A DNA stretch of 23,023 nt from the NCBI GenBank assembly GCA_017399665.1, contig JAFQBR010000197.1, positions 1 to 23,023 on the forward strand, read 5' to 3'. Positions 1 to 6,241 of this stretch are shown here, piece by piece (the stretch's first letter is position 1; each line of letters begins with the position of its first letter). The notes under the pieces were generated by a model that worked only from the letters and a program-made list of their open reading frames with translations, searched no databases and was not told the origin of the DNA. The stretch is from Clostridia bacterium. Lineage in GTDB: Bacteria > Bacillota_A > Clostridia > Christensenellales > Borkfalkiaceae. The position numbers were made by a program, and so were the translations under genes.

Positions 1-302
1 CAGTTTTCAAGGGCAGTCATATTATTAAAAAGGTTAAACTGCTGAAAAACCATGCAAACAGTAGCTCTGTAAGAACAAATATCAAAGCCTTTATTGGTAA
101 TATTTTCGCCTTTATACAAAATTTCACCGCCACTTGGCTCTTCTAGTAGGTTAATACATCTAAGCATAGTGCTTTTGCCAGAGCCTGAAGAGCCTATAAC
201 GCTTACAACCTCACCTTTTTTAACGGAAAGGTTGATGTCTCGTAAAACCTCGTGATCGCCAAAGCTTTTTTGTAAATTAATAAGTTCAATAATCCTTTCC
301 AT
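1..302 (-). CDS. Polar amino acid ABC transporter ATP-binding protein (partial, C-terminal part outside window)
   Basis: My translation of the minus strand from 302 gives about 100 residues of an ABC ATPase. The Walker A motif GSSGSGKST lies near residue 40 and the Q-loop region reads MVFQQFNLFNNMTALEN near residues 84-100. The FNLF wording after the Q-loop is typical of the GlnQ/HisP/ArtP family that energises import of polar amino acids. The signature LSGGQ, Walker B and H-loop would lie beyond position 1. The ATG overlaps the permease stop codon by one base (TAATG), which suggests translational coupling. The protein would sit on the cytoplasmic face and pair with the permease at 302-1063. 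Lysine as substrate is inferred from the riboswitch upstream of the operon. The family call is very sure; the substrate is moderately sure. Confidence 0.93.
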   Translation of the reverse strand, partial: MERIIELINLQKSFGDHEVLRDINLSVKKGEVVSVIGSSGSGKSTMLRCINLLEEPSGGEILYKGENITNKGFDICSYRATVCMVFQQFNLFNNMTALEN

Positions 303-1063
303 TAGCCCTCACTCCTTACTTTTATTTCTGCGTCAGGGTTAGATTGTGAACCGCAAATTACGTAATTATCGTTACCTGCAAGCTTTCTTTCGATTAATCT
401 TAAAATACGTGTTACAGTAAAGGTTAAAATAAAGTAAATAACTGCACAAATTAGATAAGCGGGAACGAATTTTGCATAAGCTCCACCAGCTTGTTTAGAC
501 ATAAACATAAGCTCTGTTATTGCAATTACGCTTAAAACCGAGCTATCTTTGATGTTAACGACAAATTCGTTGCCGATAGATGGCATAATGTTTTTAATTG
601 CCTGTGGTAAAATAACGTGGAACATTGTTTGCCAATGGTTCATACCAAGTGAATGCGCGCCCTCAAACTGGCCTTTGTCGATAGACATAATACCGCCACG
701 TACGATTTCCGCCATATACGCGCCTGTGTTAAATGAAATAATGATAATAGCAGAAACTAAAGCAGGTACTTTTAGCGCAACGAATAATCCGTAGTGAAGT
801 ATAAGCGACTGCACAAGCATTGGTGTTCCGCGAATAATTTCAACGTAAGCAGAAAGTATAAAATCAACCGCCATTTTTAGCGCGTACTTTGCTTTAGAAT
901 GTTCTTTTTTTACAGGAATTGTTCTAAGTATACCAACTAAAAGACCTATAATAAAGCCTATTAGCGTACCGCTGAGCGCCATAATTAGGGTGTTGCCCGT
1001 TCCCTTTAAGAAATCCTTCCAGTATTCTGAAAAGAGTCTTACAATCCAATCAAAAGTATTCAT
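302..1063 (-). CDS. Polar amino acid ABC transporter permease (HisM/GlnP family), probable lysine uptake
   Basis: A 253-residue integral membrane protein of the His/Glu/Gln/Arg permease family. It opens with a hydrophobic segment (about residues 18-50), continues with the typical EIIRGTPMLVQ stretch (about residues 76-86), and carries the EAA loop beginning EGAHSLGMNHWQ (about residues 134-145) that docks with the ATPase. Length is slightly above the usual 215-250. The C-terminus has a short hydrophilic tail after the last membrane helix. It lies 21 bp downstream of the binding-protein gene and overlaps the ATPase start by one base, so the three genes form one operon. Family assignment is secure. 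Lysine specificity comes only from the riboswitch context, not from the permease sequence. Confidence 0.95.
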   Translation of the reverse strand: MNTFDWIVRLFSEYWKDFLKGTGNTLIMALSGTLIGFIIGLLVGILRTIPVKKEHSKAKYALKMAVDFILSAYVEIIRGTPMLVQSLILHYGLFVALKVPALVSAIIIISFNTGAYMAEIVRGGIMSIDKGQFEGAHSLGMNHWQTMFHVILPQAIKNIMPSIGNEFVVNIKDSSVLSVIAITELMFMSKQAGGAYAKFVPAYLICAVIYFILTFTVTRILRLIERKLAGNDNYVICGSQSNPDAEIKVRSEG

Positions 1064-1084
1064 GAAAAAATGTCCTAAACGGTA

Positions 1085-1933
1085 TTATTCAGCAGAGGGT
1101 TGGCGAGCAATAGCTTCATCCATTAGTTGTTGTTTTTGCGCGCTTGATAGTGTTGCTAAAGCTTGGTTAACCTTTTCTGTAAGTGAACTGCCTTTGCGAA
1201 GACCTACTGAAATAGAAGAATCGGCAGGATCACAAACAAAGCCTTGACCTTCAGCAAATTCAACGAATGTAAATTCGGGGTTTGCGCTAACTGCAGAGAC
1301 AGCACCAGGACGTTCGCAAACGTAGCCGTCGATAGCGCCACTTCTTAGTGATTCAATTAAAGCAGAGAAGTCTGCAAGAGCTGTTTGTTTATTAACGCCG
1401 TTTATTTGGCTGATAACGTCGTAGTGGAAGGTGTTAAGTTGACCTGTAATCTTTGCGCCAGAAAAATCTTGAATGCTTGTAGCGTTTTCGTAAGCGCCGT
1501 TCTTTTTAACAACCATAACTAAGTGAGAATCAAAATAGGTATCAGAGAAGTCAATAGAAAGCTTTCTCTTTTCGGTGGGGCTCATACCAGCAATAATCAT
1601 ATCAATTTCGCCTGCTTCTAAAGCGGGAATAAGTCCGTCCCATTCAATAGCCTTAATTTCAAGTGTAACGTTTAGGCTTTGAGCGATAATTTTTGCAATT
1701 TGTACGTCGTAGCCGTCTGCGTAAGAGCCGTTAGATACCTTTGCGGTGAAGTCGTTTGCTGTTGGAACAGCCCAGTTGTAAGGTGCGTAAGCGCATTCCA
1801 TACCAACGCGTAAAACGCCCTTTGTTTGAACGTTTTCAAGGTCTTTTTCGCCGGGAGCTTTACTGCAACCGAAAGAGAAAAGAAGTGAACATGCAAGTAG
1901 CACTGTTAACATGAGTGAGAGTAGTTTTTTCAT
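1085..1933 (-). CDS. Extracellular amino acid-binding lipoprotein (SBP_bac_3 family), probable lysine-binding
   Basis: A 282-residue substrate-binding protein of the amino acid family 3 type. An N-terminal lipoprotein signal peptide ends at Cys23 (context SFGC, a slightly atypical lipobox), so the protein should be anchored to the outer face of the membrane. The mature part opens with the usual GVLRVGMECAYAPYNW start of this family. A ligand-site motif, AGMSPTEKRKLSIDFSDTY, includes the arginine that normally binds the substrate alpha-carboxylate. The start is supported by AGGAG seven bases upstream of the ATG. It is the first gene after a lysine riboswitch and terminator, which makes lysine (or a close basic amino acid) the best ligand guess. 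The other members of this family bind glutamine, histidine, arginine or cystine, so the ligand remains inferred. Confidence 0.94.
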   Translation of the reverse strand: MKKLLSLMLTVLLACSLLFSFGCSKAPGEKDLENVQTKGVLRVGMECAYAPYNWAVPTANDFTAKVSNGSYADGYDVQIAKIIAQSLNVTLEIKAIEWDGLIPALEAGEIDMIIAGMSPTEKRKLSIDFSDTYFDSHLVMVVKKNGAYENATSIQDFSGAKITGQLNTFHYDVISQINGVNKQTALADFSALIESLRSGAIDGYVCERPGAVSAVSANPEFTFVEFAEGQGFVCDPADSSISVGLRKGSSLTEKVNQALATLSSAQKQQLMDEAIARQPSAE

Positions 1934-1980
1934 TGTTTAATCTCCTTAAAGTGTGATTTTGTGGCTGTAAAAGCCGTAGT

Positions 1981-2016
1981 AAAAGAAAAACGGTCGAAGC
2001 AAAGTGCAACGACCGT
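1981..2016 (-). terminator. Riboswitch-controlled intrinsic terminator
   Basis: On the minus strand, ACGGTCG and CGACCGT pair around a loop that itself contains a 3-bp GCA/TGC stem, followed by TTTTTCTTTT. It lies between the lysine aptamer and the binding-protein ribosome binding site, the usual place for an attenuating terminator. The pentamer AGTGC beside aptamer helix P1 (plus-strand 2055-2059) is complementary to GCACT inside the terminator (plus-strand 2003-2007). This is a possible antiterminator contact, though I could not fold it computationally. Confidence 0.85.
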
Positions 2017-2046
2017 ATTACGCGCTAAAGGGCAGTAACAAAAATC

Positions 2047-2224
2047 GAACGAAAGCACTCCACAAAAAACTTGTGACAGTTGCAAAGATATTTTCCTTGC
2101 ACCCAACTTTTAACCGCTCAAACAGTTAATCGTTTCGGCAACCGCGCCTTTCTGCTTTAAGTCTTAAACGTTTGAGCGTCTACTTAAAGTTACTTTTCGC
2201 TAATAGTTGCGCCTCTAATCATTC
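2047..2224 (-). promoter_or_regulatory. Lysine riboswitch aptamer (L box)
   Basis: The minus-strand RNA shows the conserved L-box blocks in order. AGAGGCGCAAC lies near 2216-2206, GAAAGG followed by GTTGCCGAA near 2152-2134, and GCAACTGTCAC near 2083-2073, followed by GTGGAGTGCTT. A closing helix P1 pairs GAATGA (2224-2219) with TCGTTC (2052-2047). The length of about 178 nt matches the lysine aptamer class. It sits 114 nt upstream of the amino acid ABC transporter start and is followed by a terminator, so lysine binding should switch the transporter off. Known lysine riboswitches control lysine biosynthesis and transport genes in Firmicutes and Proteobacteria. Identification rests on the motif match by eye. 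Confidence 0.9.
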
Positions 2225-2256
2225 TATGATTCGACAATATTTTTTTTACTTTGCAT

Positions 2257-2285
2257 ATATTACCATACTTTATGACTGCTGTCAA
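2257..2285 (-). promoter_or_regulatory. Sigma-A promoter of the lysine riboswitch/ABC transporter operon
   Basis: On the minus strand, TTGACA (2285-2280), a 17-bp spacer and TAATAT (2262-2257). Transcription would start near 2250, about 25 nt before the riboswitch P1 helix, which fits an attenuation leader. Confidence 0.85.
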
Positions 2286-2427
2286 ACAAAAATACACCAA
2301 TTTTAAAAATTAGTTTAGCTTTTTAATTGATTATTTACGTGTGCCGTTGTATTTTTTAGTTTAAAAGGGTGTTTTGTATTTTTTTCGACTTATTATATAA
2401 TATTTTGCAATTTTGTTAACAATTAGA

Positions 2428-2456
2428 TTGACAACGTGGGTTTGCAAGAGTATAAT
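2428..2456 (+). promoter_or_regulatory. Consensus sigma-A promoter of the iron-sulfur operon
   Basis: Perfect TTGACA (2428-2433), 17-bp spacer and perfect TATAAT (2451-2456), 42 bp upstream of the Rrf2 regulator ATG. Such a strong promoter is usually held down by a repressor, and a dyad overlaps the expected start site. Confidence 0.9.
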
Positions 2457-2458
2457 AC

Positions 2459-2485
2459 TAATTGCTACTGAATTGGTAGCAATTA
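2459..2485. promoter_or_regulatory. Inverted-repeat operator candidate for the Rrf2 regulator
   Basis: TAATTGCTAC (2459-2468) and GTAGCAATTA (2476-2485) are perfect 10-bp inverted arms around a 7-bp centre. The dyad covers the predicted transcription start just after the -10 box and ends 13 bp before the regulator ATG. Position and symmetry fit autorepression by the encoded Rrf2 protein, as IscR represses its own operon. The binding protein is inferred. Confidence 0.7.
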
Positions 2486-2498
2486 AATTGGTGATAAA

Positions 2499-2987
2499 AT
2501 GAAGATATCCTCAAAAGCGCATTATGGCTTGCAAGCGGTTTTTTTACTTGCTAAAAAGCAAGGCGTATTATCGGCTAAAGAACTTGAAAAAGAAATAGGC
2601 GTTTCCGGTAAATATTTAGAGCGCATTATGCGTACGCTTTCAAATGCGGAAATTGTTAGTGCAAACAGGGGTGTTCAAGGTGGTTATTACTTGACAAAAA
2701 CACCGGAAAACACAACTGCTGGCGAGGTTGTTCGCGCCTTAGAGGACGAGCTTGAAATTATTGGTTGTGTAAACAGCTCTTGCAATAAATGCGGAACAAG
2801 CTTTGTGTGGAAAAAGCTTTACGTTGGAATAAACGCCATATTAGATGGTATTACGCTTGCAGATATGGTTAAGGAAGACGAAATTTTAAACGCCTTTACC
2901 GTAGAATGCGCCTCTTGTAAGGATAGTAATTGTTCTGCTTGCTTAAGCGCGCAAACCTCTTGCAGTAATTGCTCAGAACGTAATTAG
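2499..2987 (+). CDS. Rrf2/IscR-like iron-sulfur regulator with cysteine-rich C-terminal tail
   Basis: A 162-residue Rrf2-family protein with an N-terminal winged helix-turn-helix (about residues 1-80, including SGKYLERIMRTLSNAEIV and the wing RGVQGGYYL). A cysteine cluster at C90, C95 and C98 corresponds to the Fe-S ligand region of IscR (C92, C98, C104 in E. coli). Beyond the usual fold, residues 137-158 carry six more cysteines in three CxxC pairs (C137/C140, C145/C148, C155/C158), which is unusual. The gene leads an operon with a cysteine desulfurase and a scaffold protein, and has a perfect promoter and a dyad at its start. It probably represses the operon when its cluster is loaded. iscR is the likely equivalent, but I give no symbol because Rrf2 paralogues are many. 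Confidence 0.9.
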   Translation: MKISSKAHYGLQAVFLLAKKQGVLSAKELEKEIGVSGKYLERIMRTLSNAEIVSANRGVQGGYYLTKTPENTTAGEVVRALEDELEIIGCVNSSCNKCGTSFVWKKLYVGINAILDGITLADMVKEDEILNAFTVECASCKDSNCSACLSAQTSCSNCSERN

Positions 2988-3060
2988 GTAATCAAAAACG
3001 GCATACGTTTGCCAAAAAAACGACCAAAAACATTAAAAAACATACCATTAGGTGAAATAT

Positions 3061-4245
3061 ATGCAAAAAGAAATTTATCTTGACCACGCTGCTACAACAG
3101 CGGTTGACCCTAGAGTAGTAGAAAAAATGCTACCTTATTTTTCAGGGGTTTTCGGTAATGCTAACAGTCAGCACTTTTACGGAAGAAATGCCCAAAAAGC
3201 TTTAGACGAAGCAAGAGATACTATTGCTTCACTAATCAACGCGCACCCATCTGAAATTTATTTTACTTCCGGCGGAACGGAAGCAGACAACTGGGCAATG
3301 AAGGGTATCGCTAGGGCTAACCAGTCAAAAGGTCAGCACATAATTACTTCGGTTATTGAACATCCTGCCGTACTTGGCGCTTGCAAGGATCTTGAAAGTG
3401 TTGGCTTTGAGGTAAGCTATATTGGCGTTAATAAAGAAGGGGTTATTGATTTAGAAGCTTTAAAAAGTGCAATTAGGGAAGACACTATTTTAATATCTTG
3501 CATGTATGCAAATAACGAAATAGGAACAATTCAACCTGTTGAAGAAATTGTAAAGATAGCCAAGGAAAGGAAAATAGCCTTTTTTACAGACGCAGTTCAG
3601 GCAATGCCTGTAATTGATATAGACGTTAAAAAAATAGGCATGGATGCAATGGCTTTCTCCGCGCATAAGTTTAACGGGCCAAAGGGAATTGGCGTGCTTT
3701 ACGTTAGAAACGGACTTAAAATAAAGAGTATGGTTTCTGGCGGTCATCAAGAAAGAACAAAACGCGGTGGCACAAGTAACGTAGCTTTAGCCGTTGGTCT
3801 TGCAGAAGCTTTAAGACTTAACCGTCTTACTTTAGCTGATGACGTTAAAAGGGTAAAAGAACTTCGCGATTATTTTGTAAGCAGGGTAGAAGAGGAAATT
3901 CCCTTTGCTTACTATAACGGACATAGGGAAAATAGAGTTCCTTCAAATGCGGATTTTTCTTTTGAATTTATTGAAGGGGAATCAATTTTATTCTCACTAG
4001 ATTTAGAAGGTATTGCTGTTTCTTCGGGTTCAGCCTGTTCTTCAGGTTCACTTGATCCTTCGCACGTATTGTTGGCAATCGGTGTAGAAGAAGCGGTTGC
4101 GCATGGCTCTATAAGATTTTCTTTTGGTAAAGAAAACACCAAAGAAGAGGTTGATTACGTTGTAGAAAAACTTAAAGAAATTATTCAGCGCTTAAGATTA
4201 ATGTCCCCTTTATTCAACCCAAACAGTACAATAAAAATGGTATAA
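3061..4245 (+). CDS. Cysteine desulfurase (NifS/IscS family, class V aminotransferase fold)
   Basis: PLP enzyme that converts cysteine to alanine and passes persulfide sulfur to the scaffold. Start chosen at the ATG at 3061, because AGGTG (3050-3054) sits six bases upstream; an in-frame GTG at 3052 lies inside that ribosome binding site and would add three residues. The protein is 394 residues, the normal family length. It opens with IYLDHAATT, has His101 in SVIEHPAV for PLP stacking, Asp177 and Gln180 in FTDAVQ, the PLP lysine K203 in SAHKFNGPKG, and catalytic Cys326 in SGSACSSGS within a long flexible loop. It follows the Rrf2 regulator by 73 bp and precedes a NifU-type scaffold, a common clostridial Fe-S assembly operon. 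Confidence 0.96.
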   Translation: MQKEIYLDHAATTAVDPRVVEKMLPYFSGVFGNANSQHFYGRNAQKALDEARDTIASLINAHPSEIYFTSGGTEADNWAMKGIARANQSKGQHIITSVIEHPAVLGACKDLESVGFEVSYIGVNKEGVIDLEALKSAIREDTILISCMYANNEIGTIQPVEEIVKIAKERKIAFFTDAVQAMPVIDIDVKKIGMDAMAFSAHKFNGPKGIGVLYVRNGLKIKSMVSGGHQERTKRGGTSNVALAVGLAEALRLNRLTLADDVKRVKELRDYFVSRVEEEIPFAYYNGHRENRVPSNADFSFEFIEGESILFSLDLEGIAVSSGSACSSGSLDPSHVLLAIGVEEAVAHGSIRFSFGKENTKEEVDYVVEKLKEIIQRLRLMSPLFNPNSTIKMV

Positions 4246-4254
4246 AAGTGGGCG

Positions 4255-4267
4255 TATAGGTCGATTA
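4255..4267 (-). repeat. Short dispersed repeat, inverted copy between nifS- and nifU-type genes
   Basis: TATAGGTCGATTA on the plus strand is the exact reverse complement of TAATCGACCTATA found at 4751-4763 and 8478-8490. It sits nine bases after the desulfurase stop codon. Confidence 0.65.
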
Positions 4268-4311
4268 TCGAATATTTTTACTAATTTTAATAAAGAATAC
4301 GGAGAGTAAAT

Positions 4312-4680
4312 ATGTATAACGAAAAAGTAATGGAAGCCTTTAAAAATCCTAAAAACGTTGGCGAAGTAGAAAATTATAACGGTATTGGTACTGTTGGTAA
4401 TGCCTCTTGCGGTGACATAATGCAAATTACTATCAGGGTAGAAAATAACGTTATAGTAGATGCAAAATTTAAAACCTTTGGCTGTGCTGCCGCTGTTGCA
4501 ACAAGTTCAACAGCAACAGATATGATTATTGGTATGACTATTGAAGAAGCATTAACCGTTACAAACAAAAAGGTTGTTGAAACACTTGAAGGTCTTCCCC
4601 CACAAAAAATTCACTGTTCAGTTCTTGCAGAAGAGGCAATCAAGCTTGCAATAGAAGATTACAAGTCAAAACAAGCCTAA
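4312..4680 (+). CDS. IscU/NifU N-terminal-type iron-sulfur cluster scaffold
   Basis: A 122-residue scaffold protein on which Fe-S clusters are built from sulfur supplied by the desulfurase upstream. The three cluster-binding cysteines are all present: C33 in GNASCGD (with the conserved Asp35), C58 in TFGCAA and C102 in KIHCSVLAEEA. Length and motif spacing fit the stand-alone IscU-like proteins of clostridia called NifU, rather than SufU, which has an insertion before the last cysteine, or full-length NifU, which has extra domains. The start is supported by GGAGA seven bases upstream of ATG. It is the last gene of the operon and is followed by an intrinsic terminator. Confidence 0.95.
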   Translation: MYNEKVMEAFKNPKNVGEVENYNGIGTVGNASCGDIMQITIRVENNVIVDAKFKTFGCAAAVATSSTATDMIIGMTIEEALTVTNKKVVETLEGLPPQKIHCSVLAEEAIKLAIEDYKSKQA

Positions 4681-4733
4681 AATATAAAGTTGCTTTATGC
4701 ACTAAAAAGTGATAAAGACTAGTTTTAATAATA

Positions 4734-4775
4734 CCTCGCTAAAGTGCCGTTAATCGACCTATAGCGGGGCTTTTT
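4734..4775 (+). terminator. Intrinsic terminator of the iron-sulfur operon
   Basis: CCTCGCTA (4734-4741) pairs with TAGCGGGG (4762-4769), allowing one G-U pair, followed by CTTTTT. The unusually large 20-base loop consists almost entirely of the short dispersed repeat at 4741-4763. Confidence 0.85.
4741..4763 (+). repeat. Short dispersed repeat copy in the terminator loop
   Basis: This 23-bp stretch, AAAGTGCCGTTAATCG followed by ACCTATA, is identical to 8468-8490. Its last 13 bases also occur inverted at 4255-4267. Confidence 0.75.
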
Positions 4776-4971
4776 ATTGTAAAAAAACAAATTTATTCAA
4801 ATAAAGGGTGCAAAATTATAAAAAATATTGATGGGTGGTTAAGCTATAAAAAGTTGACAAGTTAAAACAATTTTTTGCTTGTTGCGTTTTTATAATTTCA
4901 TGAGCGTTTGTGCAAAAAGAAGAGAAAAACTATCATTATTTGAGCGTATCAATCATATTTTTCTTTTTGTA
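4776..4971. other. AT-rich intergenic stretch without a gene
   Basis: No plausible coding region. It holds a 12-bp inverted repeat, AAATTATAAAAA (4813-4824) against TTTTTATAATTT (4887-4898), which could be chance in such AT-rich DNA. A TTGACA at 4854 lacks a correctly spaced -10 box. Confidence 0.5.
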
Positions 4972-4990
4972 TTGACAATTTCGCTCAAAT
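4938..4990. promoter_or_regulatory. Inverted-repeat regulatory candidate upstream of fucO
   Basis: ATTTGAGCG (4938-4946) and CGCTCAAAT (4982-4990) form a perfect 9-bp inverted repeat. The right arm lies in the spacer of the fucO promoter. A further TGAGCGTTT occurs at 4901-4909, in the same orientation as the left arm and 40 bp upstream of it. The layout suggests cooperative binding by a regulator, possibly with DNA looping. The regulator is not identifiable here. Confidence 0.45.
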
Positions 4991-5000
4991 AGATTATAAC
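4972..5000 (+). promoter_or_regulatory. Sigma-A promoter of fucO
   Basis: TTGACA (4972-4977), 17-bp spacer, TATAAC (4995-5000). The leader to the ATG at 5077 is about 70 nt and AT-rich, and ends in AGGAG. Confidence 0.8.
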
Positions 5001-5076
5001 TTTTGCGGTTAAAAATATATTATATATATTTTAGCTTCTAATTTGTTTAAAAAATTTATTTTATAGGAGAAATAAA

Positions 5077-6225
5077 ATGGCTAACAGATTTGTTCTTAAC
5101 GAAACTAGCTATCACGGCAAAGGCGCGATAAAAGAAATCGCAACTGAAATTAAAGCAAGAGGCTTTAAAAAAGCTTTTGTATGCTCAGACCCAGATCTTA
5201 TTAAGTTTGGCGTTACAAAAAAGGTTACCGATATTTTAGACGGGGCTTCTATTGCTTATGAAATTTACAGCGATATTAAACCTAACCCCACAATCGAAAA
5301 CGTACAAACGGGTGTTGCTGCGTATAAGGCAAGCGGGGCAGATTGTATAGTTGCTATCGGCGGTGGCTCTTCAATGGATACGGCAAAAGCTATTGGTATT
5401 ATTATCACCAACCCTGATTTTGCAGACGTTCGCTCACTTGAAGGCGTTGCTCCTACTACGAACAAATGCGTTCCCATAATTGCCGTTCCCACAACGGCAG
5501 GTACAGCTGCAGAAGTTACCATTAACTACGTAATTACCGACGCTCAAAATAATCGAAAAATGGTTTGCGTTGACGTACACGATATCCCTGTTGTTGCAGT
5601 CGTTGACCCTGATATGATGGCTACAATGCCCAAGGGATTAACTGCGGCTACCGGTATGGATGCTTTAACCCACGCTATTGAAGGTTATATTACAAAAGGC
5701 GCTTGGGAACTTAGCGATATGTTCCATATTAAAGCTATTGAAATTATTGCAAGAAGCTTACGCGGAGCTGTTGCCAACACGGATGACGGCAGAGAGGGTA
5801 TGGCTTTAGGTCAATACGTTGCAGGTATGGGCTTTAGTAACGTTGGGCTTGGTATAGTTCACTCTATGGCTCACCCCCTTGGTGCGCTTTACGATACCCC
5901 ACACGGCGTTGCAAACGCAATTATTCTTCCTACGGTTATGGAATACAATGCTCCTGCAACCGGCGAAAAATATAGAGATATAGCAAAGGCTATGGGCGTT
6001 AAAGGTGTTGATGCAATGAGTATTGATGACGCTAGAAAGGCAGCCATTGATGCAGTTAAACAGCTTTCTATAGACGTTGGTATTCCCGCAGATTTAAAAG
6101 ATATTGTTAAAAAAGAAGACCTTGATTTCCTTTCTCAGTCTGCTTTTGACGATGCTTGCCGTCCCGGCAATCCCAGAGAAACAAGCGTTGCAGAAATTAA
6201 AGAATTATATTTAAAACTCTTATAA
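5077..6225 (+). CDS. fucO: Lactaldehyde reductase / 1,2-propanediol oxidoreductase (iron-containing alcohol dehydrogenase)
   Basis: A 382-residue group III (iron-dependent) alcohol dehydrogenase. It resembles E. coli FucO along its whole length, with the same size and with the diagnostic stretches FADVRSLEG, PTTAGTAAEVTINYVIT and LGQYVAGMGFSNVGLG. The nucleotide-binding GGGS is at residues 95-98. The four metal ligands are present at D195, H199, H262 and H276, one off from the E. coli numbering. FucO reduces L-lactaldehyde, made from fucose or rhamnose, to 1,2-propanediol, re-oxidising NADH in anaerobes. AGGAG precedes the ATG. It stands alone with its own promoter; no fucose or rhamnose kinase or aldolase gene is visible nearby, so the carbon source is inferred. 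A general butanol-type dehydrogenase is less likely given the specific similarity. Confidence 0.93.
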   Translation: MANRFVLNETSYHGKGAIKEIATEIKARGFKKAFVCSDPDLIKFGVTKKVTDILDGASIAYEIYSDIKPNPTIENVQTGVAAYKASGADCIVAIGGGSSMDTAKAIGIIITNPDFADVRSLEGVAPTTNKCVPIIAVPTTAGTAAEVTINYVITDAQNNRKMVCVDVHDIPVVAVVDPDMMATMPKGLTAATGMDALTHAIEGYITKGAWELSDMFHIKAIEIIARSLRGAVANTDDGREGMALGQYVAGMGFSNVGLGIVHSMAHPLGALYDTPHGVANAIILPTVMEYNAPATGEKYRDIAKAMGVKGVDAMSIDDARKAAIDAVKQLSIDVGIPADLKDIVKKEDLDFLSQSAFDDACRPGNPRETSVAEIKELYLKLL

Positions 6226-6241
6226 AAAGCAGTTAGGGTAA

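Noticed and set aside
1981..2224. T-box leader in front of the amino acid transporter
   Set aside because: The conserved T-box antiterminator sequence and specifier loop are missing, whereas the lysine-aptamer blocks are present in order.
3052..3060. GTG start for the cysteine desulfurase
   Set aside because: The GTG overlaps the AGGTG ribosome binding site that is well placed for the ATG at 3061, and no other site precedes it.
4255..4763. The inverted repeat copies flanking the NifU-type gene as ends of a transposable element
   Set aside because: The gene is a normal part of an Fe-S operon, the repeat is only 13 bp, and a third copy lies elsewhere, so a mobile unit carrying the gene is unlikely.
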